From contig CAJUNK010000008.1 of NCBI GenBank assembly GCA_910587815.1, positions 38,312-102,311 of the forward strand: DNA of 64,000 nt, in the 5' to 3' direction. The translations under genes were made by a program, and so were the position numbers. This DNA is from Candidatus Gastranaerophilales bacterium (lineage in GTDB: Bacteria; Cyanobacteriota; Vampirovibrionia; Gastranaerophilales; Gastranaerophilaceae). Under the pieces are notes generated by a model that worked only from the letters and a program-made list of their open reading frames with translations, searched no databases and had not been told where the DNA came from. Positions 43,890 to 52,871 of the stretch are shown piece after piece. Within the stretch, counting starts at the first letter, position 1. Each line of letters begins with the position of its first letter.

Positions 43890-44819
43890 CTATAATATTA
43901 TTTTAGCCCCTTCATTTAAAACAGGCAGAGTGTAAATTTGTGCATTTACATTTATATTATTCCAAGCATTTTGTACTGTTTCTTTTATAATATCGTTTTT
44001 TGTGCCATTTTGAATAATTGCAACAGAAGGTCCTGCACCTGCTAAAACACATCCTAATACACCATCAGTATGCTTTAAGTCATTCATAATTTGGGATAAT
44101 CCCGGCACAAGTTTCATTCTGTATGGCTGGTGCAATTTATCCTTTAAAGATAATTTCATAAGTTCTTCATCTTTTTCATAAACTGCTTGCACAAACATGG
44201 CTGAATGCCTTAAATTATAAATTGCATCTTTCATAGAAACTTCTTTTGGCAGAACACTTCTTGAAATTTCTGTTGAAAGTTCATAATCAGGTATACAAAT
44301 TGTTACAACCCAATCATTTGGCCAAGGTAGTTTATTTGCAACAACAGAACCGTCCCCTTCCCAATCAGAAAGTACTACCCCGCCAAGAATTGCAGGCGCA
44401 ATATTATCAGGATGTCCTTCAATTTCTGTTGCAATAGACAACAATACTGCTTCATCAGCAGGACGCCCTAAAAGTTCATTTGCTGCATAAAGCCCTCCAA
44501 CAATAACAGAAGCAGAAGACCCCAATCCTCTTGCTACAGGAATTTGTGTTTTTATTGAAATTTTTAATTCATTTGGACTTTGTCCAATGTAATTGTATAA
44601 AAGTTCAATTGCCTTATACACAATATTGCTTTTATCTCTTGGAATATTGCTTGTATCATTTTCACCATCTTCATCTATAATATTGATTTCTATTCCTGAA
44701 CCTGGCAAAACAGTTTCTTCAACAGTTACTGTATTAAAAATAGGAAGTGCCAATCCAAGGCAGTCAAAACCGCATCCAAGATTTGCAATAGTTGCTGGAA
44801 CCTGAGCTGATACTTTCAT
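43890..44819 (-). CDS. thrB: Homoserine kinase
   Basis: A 309-residue GHMP kinase from MKVSAQVPATIANLGCGFDC; the ATP loop is PVARGLGSSASVIVGG. This start is chosen because AAAGGG lies upstream and the longer form runs into dnaN. Phosphorylates homoserine for threonine synthesis. The fold ends with a normal GHMP C-terminus (GCVLAGAGPSVAII). 11 bp after dnaN. Confidence 0.95.
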   Translation of the reverse strand: MKVSAQVPATIANLGCGFDCLGLALPIFNTVTVEETVLPGSGIEINIIDEDGENDTSNIPRDKSNIVYKAIELLYNYIGQSPNELKISIKTQIPVARGLGSSASVIVGGLYAANELLGRPADEAVLLSIATEIEGHPDNIAPAILGGVVLSDWEGDGSVVANKLPWPNDWVVTICIPDYELSTEISRSVLPKEVSMKDAIYNLRHSAMFVQAVYEKDEELMKLSLKDKLHQPYRMKLVPGLSQIMNDLKHTDGVLGCVLAGAGPSVAIIQNGTKNDIIKETVQNAWNNINVNAQIYTLPVLNEGAKIIL

Positions 44820-44830
44820 ATTATTACCCT

Positions 44831-45964
44831 TTATCGAACCTGCACTGGCATAATTAGACAAATATAATTATCATCTTCTTCACCTTCTGCTTCAGGCTTA
44901 AATATAGATGCTGAAAGGTTTGTAGACATTTCAATCTTCACATTTTTTGAATCCATGTTTTTTAAACTGTCTAATACATATCTATAGTTAAAAGCTATTA
45001 AAAGATTTTCATACTCATAACTGATATCTATAAAATCTTTACCGGAACCTGATTCTGGTGTATCTGTGCTAATTTCTAATCCATTATTTTCAAAATTAAA
45101 TTTCACAATATTTGTGCGTTCATTAACCATCACAGAAACTCTTTCAATAGCCTGAATTAAGTCTTCTCTTTTGACAGAAACATTTTTTTCATTTGTGGTT
45201 GGAATCAATTGTTGATATTTTGGATAAGTACCTTCAATTAATCTTGATTGAAACATTACATTTTCAAATTCAAAAACAATTTTGTTTTTCTTTAAGATAA
45301 ACTTAACTGTTTCATCCTTTAACATTGAAATTATTCTTGAAATTTCAACCAAGGTGCGTGCAGGGGATATAAACATAACACTTTCACCTTTTGAATTTAT
45401 TTCTTTTCTAGAACGGGTCAATCGATTACCATCAGTTGCTACCATTTCTAAAATATTTTCATTTATATTAAAGCAAACACCTGATAATACACTTCCTGTT
45501 TCATTTTGTGCTGTTGAAAAAGCGGTTTGTTTTATTCCTTTATTTAAAAGTCCTGTATTTATTTCAAATTCTTTATCTTCTTCTGTATTTTGCTTATCTT
45601 CAAATACTTTTGGATATTCTTCTGCATTTATTCCAATAAGTTCAAATTTTGATTTTCCACAAGAAATTGTAACCACATTGGTTTCATTGTTCAACTTTAA
45701 AACAATTGGTTTATCAGGCAATTTATTTACAATTTCTTCCAAAGTTTTAGCTGAAAGTGTAATTTTACCTTCAGATACAACTTCTGCTTTTAACTTAAAA
45801 CTGATTGCAAGATTCAAATCTGTTGCAAGAAACATTACTCTATCATTAGATACTGTTTCAATTAAAATATTAGACAAAACAGGCTGAACACCTTTTGAAG
45901 ATGTTATATTTTTTACTACTTTTATACCGTTTAAAAAATCTTCTTTATTTAAAATAATCTCCAT
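44831..45964 (-). CDS. dnaN: DNA polymerase III beta subunit (sliding clamp)
   Basis: A 377-residue clamp with the three-fold domain layout; MEIILNKEDFLNGIKVV, SGVCFNINENILEMVATDG, and a C-terminal YICLIMPVQVR typical of DnaN. It tethers polymerase to DNA. First of four minus-strand genes. dnaA is not beside it, so this is not the standard dnaA-dnaN locus; two TTTTGCACA-like boxes lie upstream. Confidence 0.96.
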   Translation of the reverse strand: MEIILNKEDFLNGIKVVKNITSSKGVQPVLSNILIETVSNDRVMFLATDLNLAISFKLKAEVVSEGKITLSAKTLEEIVNKLPDKPIVLKLNNETNVVTISCGKSKFELIGINAEEYPKVFEDKQNTEEDKEFEINTGLLNKGIKQTAFSTAQNETGSVLSGVCFNINENILEMVATDGNRLTRSRKEINSKGESVMFISPARTLVEISRIISMLKDETVKFILKKNKIVFEFENVMFQSRLIEGTYPKYQQLIPTTNEKNVSVKREDLIQAIERVSVMVNERTNIVKFNFENNGLEISTDTPESGSGKDFIDISYEYENLLIAFNYRYVLDSLKNMDSKNVKIEMSTNLSASIFKPEAEGEEDDNYICLIMPVQVR

Positions 45965-46061
45965 TTTTTAAAAGTATCCTTCCTGTTTTTAAACATACCT
46001 TATATTATAAAATAATTATATTATAAACATGAATAATAATATATAATAAAGGGCTAAAAAT

Positions 46062-46136
46062 TGTGCAAAACTATCTAAATATATTATAAATATTGGATTT
46101 CAGCATGTTCAAAAATATTTCAAAACTTGTGCAAAA
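46062..46136. repeat. Repeated TTGTGCAAAACTAT boxes upstream of dnaN
   Basis: The 14-mer occurs at 46061-46074 and 46127-46140, 66 bp apart, in the AT-rich gap between dnaN and comF. On the other strand each contains TTTTGCACA, two changes from the DnaA box TTATCCACA. It could be a weak DnaA or other regulator site; two copies alone do not prove an origin. Confidence 0.4.
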
Positions 46137-46147
46137 CTATTTATATT

Positions 46148-46834
46148 TTAAACAGCCTTTGATACGGTAATGCAAACAATATTATTTATGCCTGCTGCCT
46201 GAAATGTAGTTATAGCTTCATTTAATGTTGCACCAGTTGTAATAATATCATCTATTAAAAGAATTGTTTCATTGTGATAATTTTTTAAATCTACCTTAAA
46301 ACAGCCTGAGACATTACTTTTACGTTGATTTTTCTTTAGTTCAAATTGGGGTTTTGTATTCTTTATTTTTATCAAAATATCATTTTTTAATATAAAACCA
46401 TTAATTTCGGCAAATTCTTTTGCTATTTCATAAACGTTATTATATCCTCTTATCTGCACGTTTTTTCTGTTGGTTGGAATGGGCACTACAGCAACGGTTT
46501 TAGGTGTTTTTACGTAAAGAATATCTAAAGAATTATTTACTAAAATTTTATCAAAAAAATCAGTCAGTATTTTGGCTAAAACCCTTGCTATATTTTTATT
46601 GTGTTGGAATTTTAGTTTATGGATGAGAGTACGTACAATTCCATTATATATACAGGCTGAAAAGATTTCAACACCATTGATTTTTGTCTGTGCAAAACCA
46701 GATAAAATTTCAACAGTTTTTAAACAGTTTTTGCACAGAATTTTTTCACTTTTTGCACAGCTTAAATCAATACCGCAAATACAGCATTTTTCCTTGTATA
46801 TCAAGGATAAAAGAAAATTTATAAAGTATTTCAT
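46148..46834 (-). CDS. comF: ComF-family phosphoribosyltransferase-like protein
   Basis: A 228-residue protein. A four-cysteine zinc finger (CCICGIDLSC, LCKNCLK) is followed by a PRPP-binding loop ILLIDDIITTGATLNE near residue 195. The family is linked to uptake of DNA, with its biochemical role unclear. Type IV pilus genes in the window would fit such a system. Confidence 0.93.
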   Translation of the reverse strand: MKYFINFLLSLIYKEKCCICGIDLSCAKSEKILCKNCLKTVEILSGFAQTKINGVEIFSACIYNGIVRTLIHKLKFQHNKNIARVLAKILTDFFDKILVNNSLDILYVKTPKTVAVVPIPTNRKNVQIRGYNNVYEIAKEFAEINGFILKNDILIKIKNTKPQFELKKNQRKSNVSGCFKVDLKNYHNETILLIDDIITTGATLNEAITTFQAAGINNIVCITVSKAV

Positions 46835-46861
46835 TTTTTAAGTTAAACAATTTCTATATTT

Positions 46862-46899
46862 AAAAAAGGGCAGGTATAAATTTTATTTAAAACCTGCCC
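46862..46899 (-). terminator. Rho-independent terminator after thiG
   Basis: Minus-strand stem GGGCAGGT/ACCTGCCC (46892-46899 with 46868-46875) followed by six T residues. It lies 13 bp after the thiG stop. Confidence 0.85.
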
Positions 46900-46911
46900 A
46901 AAAATAGTGTT

Positions 46912-47682
46912 TTATTTACCCACAATGCCTGAAATAGGTGAAGAAGCGCTTGCATATTGCTTTACAGGAATTCTTCCTGCTTCATAAGCAAGACGTCCTG
47001 CTATAACCCCGTTTTTAAAGGCTTCTGCCATCTTGACAGGGTCTTGCGCTTTTGCAATTGCTGTATTTATAAGACAAAAATCAGCACCTTTTTCCATAAC
47101 AAGAGACGCATCAGATGGCACGCCAATTCCAGCATCTACAACAACTGGAATATTTGATTGTTCAATTATTATTTTAATATTTTCCATTGTCACAACCCCT
47201 TGTCCAGAGCCAATTGGAGAGGCTAGAGGCATTACTGTAGCGCAACCTATTTCTTCTAATCTTTTTGCTAAAATAGGATCAGCATTTATATATGGAAGTA
47301 CTACAAAACCTTCATCTACAAGTGTTTTAGCTGCTTTTAATGTTTCAATAGGATCAGGTAGTAAAAATTTAGGATCAGGAATAACTTCAAGTTTTATCCA
47401 GTTATTTATACCCATAGCCTTTGAAAGTCTTGCTATCCGAACAGCTTCTTCTGCATTTGCACAGCCTGCTGTATTTGGTAAGATCCAGTATTTATTTAAA
47501 TCAATATGATCCATAAGACCGACATGGCCTTGAAAATTTTCATCAACTCTTCTGATTGCAACGGTTATAATCCCTGCACCGCTTGCAGCATGGGCTTTTT
47601 TCATTGTTTCAAAATCATCAAATTTTCCTGTTCCAACCATAAGTCTTGTGGAAAATTCTTTATCTGCAATCCTTATTGTCAT
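46912..47682 (-). CDS. thiG: Thiazole synthase
   Basis: A 256-residue protein from MTIRIADKEF; the start is set by GGAGGAAAAGC just before it. Motifs: RLMVGTGKFDD, the Schiff-base Lys in WIKLEVIPDPKFLLPD, VVDAGIGVPSDA and SSPISGIVGK. It builds the thiazole of thiamine from DXP, ThiS-thiocarboxylate and dehydroglycine. No thiS, thiH or thiF are adjacent. A CCCTAAAATAGGG palindrome lies just upstream. Confidence 0.95.
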   Translation of the reverse strand: MTIRIADKEFSTRLMVGTGKFDDFETMKKAHAASGAGIITVAIRRVDENFQGHVGLMDHIDLNKYWILPNTAGCANAEEAVRIARLSKAMGINNWIKLEVIPDPKFLLPDPIETLKAAKTLVDEGFVVLPYINADPILAKRLEEIGCATVMPLASPIGSGQGVVTMENIKIIIEQSNIPVVVDAGIGVPSDASLVMEKGADFCLINTAIAKAQDPVKMAEAFKNGVIAGRLAYEAGRIPVKQYASASSPISGIVGK

Positions 47683-47807
47683 TGCTTTTCCTCCGTTCTT
47701 CATTTAAAATCCCTATTTTAGGGGTTTTGTTATATAATAATTTTAAGACAAAAACCAAATTTTAAAAAATACTTAACAATTTATAAGATTGACAAACTAT
47801 ACAACAA

Positions 47808-48929
47808 ATGAATGATGTACAACAAATACCTGAATATAAAAATTTAGAAGATTTTGATTATTTTCTTCCGGAAGAACTTATTGCGCAATTACCATTAAAA
47901 AAGCGTGATAATTCAAGAATGATGGTAGTTTCAAGGAAAAATTCATGCGTTGAAAATAAGCACTTTTTTGATTTTGTAAATTATTTAAATAAAGGGGATG
48001 TACTAGTATTAAATAACACCAAAGTTATTCCTGCAAGGCTTATTGGAACTAAAGAAACAGGTGCAAAAGTAGAAATATTCTTGCTGCATCCTGCAAAAGA
48101 AAATTCTGATGATTCTAAAATACAGCAAAAAACCTTATGGTATGCGCTTATCAAGAATTTAAAACGTCTAAAACCTAATGATACTGTGAAAATTTCAGAT
48201 GAATTAACTGTAAAACTGCTGAAAAAAGGGGATTCTACGTTATCGGGTCCGGATGAAAACCTTGTGGAACTTATATTTGAAGGTGATGATATTAACAGTG
48301 TGCTTGAAAAATACGGGGAAATCCCGCTGCCACCATATATTCAAAGAAAAAATATTTCAGAAGATAAAAAAACATACCAAACGGTTTTTGCAAAAATCCC
48401 TGGAAGTGTTGCAGCACCTACAGCAGGGCTTCATTTTACGCCCGAGATACTAGATACTATTGAAAAAAAAGGTGTACACATAGTTTATATAACACTTAAT
48501 GTTGGGCTTGGAACATTCTTACCTGTTAAAGAAAAAAATATTTTAGACCATAAAATGCATACTGAAAGTTTTGAAATCACAGAAGATGCTGCAAGTATAA
48601 TAAATGAAACATTGAACCCAAAAGATGGAATAAAAAAGAATGATGTTATTGCGGTTGGAACCACTGTTACAAGAACATTAGAGGCTGTATATAAAAAATA
48701 CGGAAAAATTCTGCCTATTAAAGATGAAACAGATATTTTTATTTATCCGCCATATAAATTTCAGGTTATAGACAAGCTTTTGACAAATTTTCACCTTCCA
48801 AAATCAACACTTATTATGTTAGTTAGTGCTCTTGCAGGCAGGGATTTAATTTTGAAAGCCTATAATGATGCTGTAAAAGAAGAATATAGATTTTTCAGTT
48901 ATGGTGATTGTATGTTTATTGATAAATAA
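47808..48929 (+). CDS. queA: S-adenosylmethionine:tRNA ribosyltransferase-isomerase QueA
   Basis: A 373-residue protein with FDYFLPEELIAQLPLKKRDNSR-type start (split here: FDYFLPEELIAQ and RDNSRMMVV), LVLNNTKVIPARL, FAKIPGSVAAPTAGLHFT and FHLPKSTLIMLVSALAG. It adds the cyclopentene ring of queuosine in tRNA. About 17 extra residues precede the conserved start. Confidence 0.97.
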   Translation: MNDVQQIPEYKNLEDFDYFLPEELIAQLPLKKRDNSRMMVVSRKNSCVENKHFFDFVNYLNKGDVLVLNNTKVIPARLIGTKETGAKVEIFLLHPAKENSDDSKIQQKTLWYALIKNLKRLKPNDTVKISDELTVKLLKKGDSTLSGPDENLVELIFEGDDINSVLEKYGEIPLPPYIQRKNISEDKKTYQTVFAKIPGSVAAPTAGLHFTPEILDTIEKKGVHIVYITLNVGLGTFLPVKEKNILDHKMHTESFEITEDAASIINETLNPKDGIKKNDVIAVGTTVTRTLEAVYKKYGKILPIKDETDIFIYPPYKFQVIDKLLTNFHLPKSTLIMLVSALAGRDLILKAYNDAVKEEYRFFSYGDCMFIDK

Positions 48930-49034
48930 ATTTTAAAAAATATAACTATAAAAAATCCTCTGAAAGCTTGAAAAAACAAGGTTAAAAATATGATATAATT
49001 GCATACGCAATAATTTAAAACGAGGAATGGTAGT

Positions 49035-49517
49035 ATGCAGGCATTTATAAAGGGATTAAGTTTTACTTTAATATTTTGTGCATATTCATTTATGCTTTTT
49101 ATAGGTGGAATGTTTATCGAAAAGCGCATAGCTGAAGCAAAAGAGGTGCAAGAAACAATTATTGAAGAACAAATAAAAGAGGAAGAAAAAGCGCAAGAAA
49201 AAACACCTGCTGAATATCACAGGTATTATGAGATTGTGGTTTCAAGGATAAAAACATCTGAACTTGAAGCAATAAACAAAGATGCAATGAAAGAATATAT
49301 TTTAGGATATGCTAAGCGCTATAAAGCAATGACAGAGTTATTTTTCAAGGATACTGAAACAAAAGAAGCAATAGCAGAAGAAACCGTTAGAGTTCCAAAA
49401 TCTTTTATAAAAACATTTGATGAAATAGAAGTAAATACCTATAAAGCATTGATTTTATCAACATCAGAAGGAATATCGGAAGAAGATATTGAAGACATTT
49501 TTCAAGATGTTCAATAA
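49035..49517 (+). CDS. Membrane-anchored unknown protein
   Basis: A 160-residue protein: one helix at residues about 8-28 (FTLIFCAYSFMLFIGGMFI), then a Glu/Lys-rich coiled coil and a charged helical domain. Type: signal-anchored cytoplasmic or periplasmic. ATG follows GAGGAA. It ends at a strong terminator. No family recognised. Confidence 0.65.
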   Translation: MQAFIKGLSFTLIFCAYSFMLFIGGMFIEKRIAEAKEVQETIIEEQIKEEEKAQEKTPAEYHRYYEIVVSRIKTSELEAINKDAMKEYILGYAKRYKAMTELFFKDTETKEAIAEETVRVPKSFIKTFDEIEVNTYKALILSTSEGISEEDIEDIFQDVQ

Positions 49518-49536
49518 AATATAAAATATCAATAAG

Positions 49537-49573
49537 AAAACAGGGCCTTTAATATTTGAAAGCCCTGTTTTTT
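49537..49573. terminator. Bidirectional-looking terminator
   Basis: The stem AAAACAGGGC/GCCCTGTTTT with A residues on one side and T on the other serves both the gene ending at 49517 and the convergent one ending at 49580. Confidence 0.85.
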
Positions 49574-49579
49574 CGTCAA

Positions 49580-49888
49580 TTACAACATTACACAATCGTT
49601 TAAATAATTTACCACCTGCATTTTTGCATCATAAAGGTATCGTACAAAATTTAAAAATTCAGGTGTTTTAGAGGATAAAGTAACCGTAATTTCAAAGCCT
49701 TCAGAACAAAATGGCTCATAATCATAAACGACGTAATTGTTGTATTTACTTCTCCATTCCTTTTTTTCAACTTTGCAATGATATTCGCCAGCTAAACATT
49801 CAAGCCAAGGTATAGTTTCTTTATTGACGTTGTGAAATTCTAGCAGTGCGAAATTTTCGTTTTCTTGAAATCTTTTCTCAATTAGCAT
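49580..49888 (-). CDS. Unknown small protein
   Basis: A 102-residue soluble protein with mixed alpha/beta character (NFALLEFHNVNKETIPWLEC, GFEITVTLSSKTPEF). AAGGGAG precedes the start, supporting translation. It has three cysteines but no metal pattern. No family recognised and no functional hint from neighbours. Confidence 0.6.
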   Translation of the reverse strand: MLIEKRFQENENFALLEFHNVNKETIPWLECLAGEYHCKVEKKEWRSKYNNYVVYDYEPFCSEGFEITVTLSSKTPEFLNFVRYLYDAKMQVVNYLNDCVML

Positions 49889-49996
49889 AAAGACACTCCC
49901 TTAAAAATATGTTTGTCTTAATAAAAGTTTATAAACTTATTACAAAGAAAAAAATATCTGAAAGGGTAATTTAATTTACTATACTAAAAGACAATA

Positions 49997-50398
49997 CTAT
50001 TTTAAAAATTGCACAAATTTCTTAAATAAAAGGCTTGATAGCCCTTTTTTAAAGCCACCCAAAAGGCCTTTTAAAAATTTATTCTTAAAACCATAAGATA
50101 AACCACTTTTGAAATTTAAAGTTTTTAAAAGCAGTATAAAATTTATAATATCAAAACATAAAGATAAAATTTGTTTAATTTTTTTGAAATCAAATTTTTT
50201 AGCATCATTAATTTTTGTATTAAAATCTTTTAGTTTTAATCTTGCATTACGTAAAGTATTTAATGTGTTTGAAGCCTCTATATTTAATGCCTCAAGGCAA
50301 TTTTTTATTTTATTTTCAAGATAAATTAACCCTGAAACAATTATGATTGTAATAAATATTTCAAAAATAATTATTAAAATGTAGCCAAATTCTATCAT
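49997..50398 (-). CDS. Small membrane protein with helical coil
   Basis: A 133-residue protein with an N-terminal membrane helix (about 5-26), a helical stretch (LENKIKNCLEALNIEASNTL) and a second hydrophobic segment (about 78-92), ending in a basic tail. The layout is a little like DUF948 envelope-stress proteins, but similarity is not clear. It is divergent from the murT-like gene 43 bp away. Confidence 0.55.
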   Translation of the reverse strand: MIEFGYILIIIFEIFITIIIVSGLIYLENKIKNCLEALNIEASNTLNTLRNARLKLKDFNTKINDAKKFDFKKIKQILSLCFDIINFILLLKTLNFKSGLSYGFKNKFLKGLLGGFKKGLSSLLFKKFVQFLK

Positions 50399-50441
50399 TC
50401 TGATATTATAATTTATATTGGACTAGTATTCTATACACAAG

Positions 50442-51833
50442 GTGGATTATTTTAGTATCGTGCCAAATTTTAATAAAGCTTTAAAAAATACACAACAAAT
50501 ACATTCTCTTTTGAAAAAATTAAATTTTGAAGGAACAAGTTTTCCTGGCAAAATTTTGAGGAAAAATTATAAAGAGTTTCTATCTGATGCACAAGATTAT
50601 GCTATTTCAGATAAATTTGCAATAACAGGAACTAATGGCAAAACAACCACAGCAGGGATTTTAGCACAAATTTTAAAAGAAGCGGAACATTCTGTCATTC
50701 ATAATGAGCTTGGTGCAAATATGCCAAACGGTATTGCAACAGCAATAGCATTAGGATTATACAAAGTTTTAAAAGAAGATCCTGTGCAGCGTATTGATAA
50801 TTATGTTATAGAATGTGACGAGGCCTATCTTTCCACACTTTTTACCGAAATGAAATTTGATTATCTTGTAATTACAAATTTATTCCGAGACCAACTTGAC
50901 AGGTATGGGGAATTAAATATTACAAAACAAAAAATTCAAAACGGTATAGAATTAAACGATAATACCACACTAATTTTAAATGCAGACGATCCCACACTTT
51001 GTGATATAGATGCAAAATTGCAATCAGGACAAAGAAAAAAAATATATTATGGCATAGAAAGCATCCAGTTTTCAGGCTATGACAAAATGTCTAAAAGCCC
51101 GACAGAAACGGTTTATTGTCCAAAATGCACACTTCCTTTAAAATATGACAAAATGTTTTATTCGCAGCTTGGCAAATGGTATTGTAAATGCGGCTATAGA
51201 CGTCCTCAGCCTGATATAAAAGCTGATGTAAAAATGTTTTCAAATCATTTCTTTTTAAATATTACCTATAAAGAACTTTCATATAATTTTAAAGTAAATT
51301 TAACAGGCCTGTATAATGCATATAATGCACTTGCAGCCATTGCATGTGCTCTTATAAACGGTGTAGAACGCAGATTTATTGATAAAGCACTTGAAAACTA
51401 CAAACCGGCCTTTGGCAGAAATGAAAATATAATGTTAAACAATAAACCTGCAACGGTTTATTTAATAAAAAATCCTGTAGGTGCTTCAGAAGTTTTAAGA
51501 GGTTTAAAAAACCTAGAAAATGCACATATTTTAATTTCAATAAATGATAATTACGCTGATGGCAGAGATGTAAGCTGGCTTTGGGATTCTGATTTTGAAA
51601 GTTTAAAAGATTTTAAAGGAAATTTCTTTTTAACGGGTTCAAGGTCTGATGATATGGCGCTTCGATTAAAATATGCAGGCTGTGATACAAGTTTGATGCT
51701 GATTGATGCCAATATTAAAAGGTCATTGGATGAAGCACTTGAAAAACAAAGACCAGGCGAAAATCTTGTAATTCTTGCTACATATACCTCACTTTTAAAA
51801 TTAACAAAATTGTTTAAAAAAATAAGAGGGTAA
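50442..51833 (+). CDS. murT: MurT-like Mur ligase (lipid II amidation)
   Basis: A 463-residue protein with GTG start. Mur ligase ATP loop AITGTNGKTTTAGIL near residue 65, a central four-cysteine zinc ribbon (CPKCTLPL and WYCKCGYRRP near residues 223-250) and a C-terminal DUF1727 part (FFLTGSRSDDMALRL). These mark MurT, which with GatD amidates the D-Glu of lipid II stem peptides. No gatD gene follows; the neighbour is a set of tiny membrane genes on the other strand. Confidence 0.88.
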   Translation: MDYFSIVPNFNKALKNTQQIHSLLKKLNFEGTSFPGKILRKNYKEFLSDAQDYAISDKFAITGTNGKTTTAGILAQILKEAEHSVIHNELGANMPNGIATAIALGLYKVLKEDPVQRIDNYVIECDEAYLSTLFTEMKFDYLVITNLFRDQLDRYGELNITKQKIQNGIELNDNTTLILNADDPTLCDIDAKLQSGQRKKIYYGIESIQFSGYDKMSKSPTETVYCPKCTLPLKYDKMFYSQLGKWYCKCGYRRPQPDIKADVKMFSNHFFLNITYKELSYNFKVNLTGLYNAYNALAAIACALINGVERRFIDKALENYKPAFGRNENIMLNNKPATVYLIKNPVGASEVLRGLKNLENAHILISINDNYADGRDVSWLWDSDFESLKDFKGNFFLTGSRSDDMALRLKYAGCDTSLMLIDANIKRSLDEALEKQRPGENLVILATYTSLLKLTKLFKKIRG

Positions 51834-51838
51834 TTTAT

Positions 51839-51961
51839 TTATGATTTTTTATTAGAAAAATCATCAAATTTTGCCAATGAATACCCATGCAGCATATAAA
51901 GAGGCAGTACTATAAAAAACCCGATAAGCCCTATTAGTCTGAAAATTTCATCATAATTCAT
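51839..51961 (-). CDS. 40-residue single-helix membrane protein
   Basis: Begins MNYDEIFRLIGLIGFFIVL, has one membrane segment and an acidic/polar tail ending SNKKS. Its start overlaps the previous gene's stop by 11 bases. Fourth of four overlapping mini membrane genes. Unknown role. Confidence 0.55.
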   Translation of the reverse strand: MNYDEIFRLIGLIGFFIVLPLYMLHGYSLAKFDDFSNKKS

Positions 51962-52223
51962 TATTTATTTCCTTCAATTTATTAACAATCCTAACAGTTT
52001 TGTTGCGTTTTATAATATATGCTTTAAAAAATACAATAGCTGCAACCAAACCAATAATACCAATAATATATTCTAACGGTGAAACACCTCTAAGTAATAA
52101 CATTAAAGAACTTCCTCCAAACAAAAACGTAGACCCCCACAGGTGGGTCATTTCATTTCTAAGACAGTTTAATTGTTCTTTTAAAAAATCCTTATCCATT
52201 AAAAAACCGCTATTTTTCTTCAT
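51951..52223 (-). CDS. 90-residue membrane protein with two helices
   Basis: From MKKNSGFLMDKD (the TTG three bases upstream is less likely). A polar helical start, then two hydrophobic segments (about 29-44, 52-69) and a basic tail (YIIKRNKTVRIVNKLKEIN). It overlaps the 36-residue gene upstream and the 40-residue gene downstream. Confidence 0.55.
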   Translation of the reverse strand: MKKNSGFLMDKDFLKEQLNCLRNEMTHLWGSTFLFGGSSLMLLLRGVSPLEYIIGIIGLVAAIVFFKAYIIKRNKTVRIVNKLKEINNEL

Positions 52224-52320
52224 CAACTTTGTGGTTTACGCCAATAGAAAAAGCATGTGTAAGGCCAAAAAGCCCTATTGCTATTACAATCAGCCCAAAA
52301 TAATTTAAAGCACTATCCAT
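52210..52320 (-). CDS. 36-residue single-helix membrane protein
   Basis: Begins MDSALNYFGLIVIAIGLFGL and ends in a short charged tail (NHKVDEEK). It overlaps the gene before it by 8 bases and the one after by 14. Too short for family assignment; the overlap and similar style to its neighbours are the main support. Confidence 0.5.
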   Translation of the reverse strand: MDSALNYFGLIVIAIGLFGLTHAFSIGVNHKVDEEK

Positions 52321-52555
52321 TATTTTTTCCTTGTTTTTTATACAAATATCCGTTTAATTCTGACATTATTTCCATTAAATTTTTACTCAAAATTATAATA
52401 AAATATACACCTAAAACGAATAATCCAGCTTTTAGTGGAGAATCCGGTATAAATAATACACCAACAACACCGCTTATTAAAACAGTCAAAACCTGTGTAA
52501 CTAGCTGTCTTGGGGCAATTAAATTATTTATTCTTTTATCAATCATATCTTCCAT
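52313..52555 (-). CDS. 80-residue membrane protein, first of four overlapping mini genes
   Basis: A helical start (MEDMIDKRINNLIAPRQL), two membrane helices (about 20-36, 42-58) and a basic tail ending KKQGKNNG. It opens the overlapping set 52555-51839. Two-helix small proteins of this style include holins, but no lysin or phage gene is adjacent. Confidence 0.55.
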   Translation of the reverse strand: MEDMIDKRINNLIAPRQLVTQVLTVLISGVVGVLFIPDSPLKAGLFVLGVYFIIILSKNLMEIMSELNGYLYKKQGKNNG

Positions 52556-52582
52556 AGATTGTATTATACAACAAAGTGTTCA

Positions 52583-52774
52583 CTATTTTTCTTGCTCAAA
52601 TAGTTGATATTTGTAAACTAAAAATTCTGTAAGCACACAAAAATATTCAGGAATATTACTGTCTTCCTGTGCGAAATGCGAAATAATTTCTATTAATTGT
52701 TTAACATCCCCTACTCTTTGAGCTTTTGTTTTATTTATATCTGATTTCAGCGATTTTCTTGGTCTGTATGCCAT
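52583..52774 (-). CDS. 63-residue unknown protein
   Basis: From MAYRPRKSLKSDINK, chosen because AAGGGGAAAT precedes it; the longer frame reads into the promoter region. Basic start, then helices (RVGDVKQLIEIISHFAQE). It is divergent from an AbrB-like gene with 97 bp between starts, which is the geometry of a regulated pair. No family recognised. Confidence 0.6.
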   Translation of the reverse strand: MAYRPRKSLKSDINKTKAQRVGDVKQLIEIISHFAQEDSNIPEYFCVLTEFLVYKYQLFEQEK

Positions 52775-52871
52775 ATTTCCCCTTCTATTTACTGTGTAAA
52801 ATATACTGTATAATCTAATATACACATTTATTATCATTTTGTCTAGTAAATGTAATAGTAAAGGTAAGTGT

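Noticed and set aside
45282..45887. 201-residue plus-strand frame opposite dnaN
   Set aside because: Shadow of dnaN, which has full family motifs; composition is that of a reverse-strand artefact.
46689..46759. Further TTTTGCACA boxes at 46689, 46729 and 46751 as part of an origin
   Set aside because: They are inside comF and are explained by its codons for Cys-Ala-Lys, Cys-Lys-Asn and Phe-Ala-Gln.
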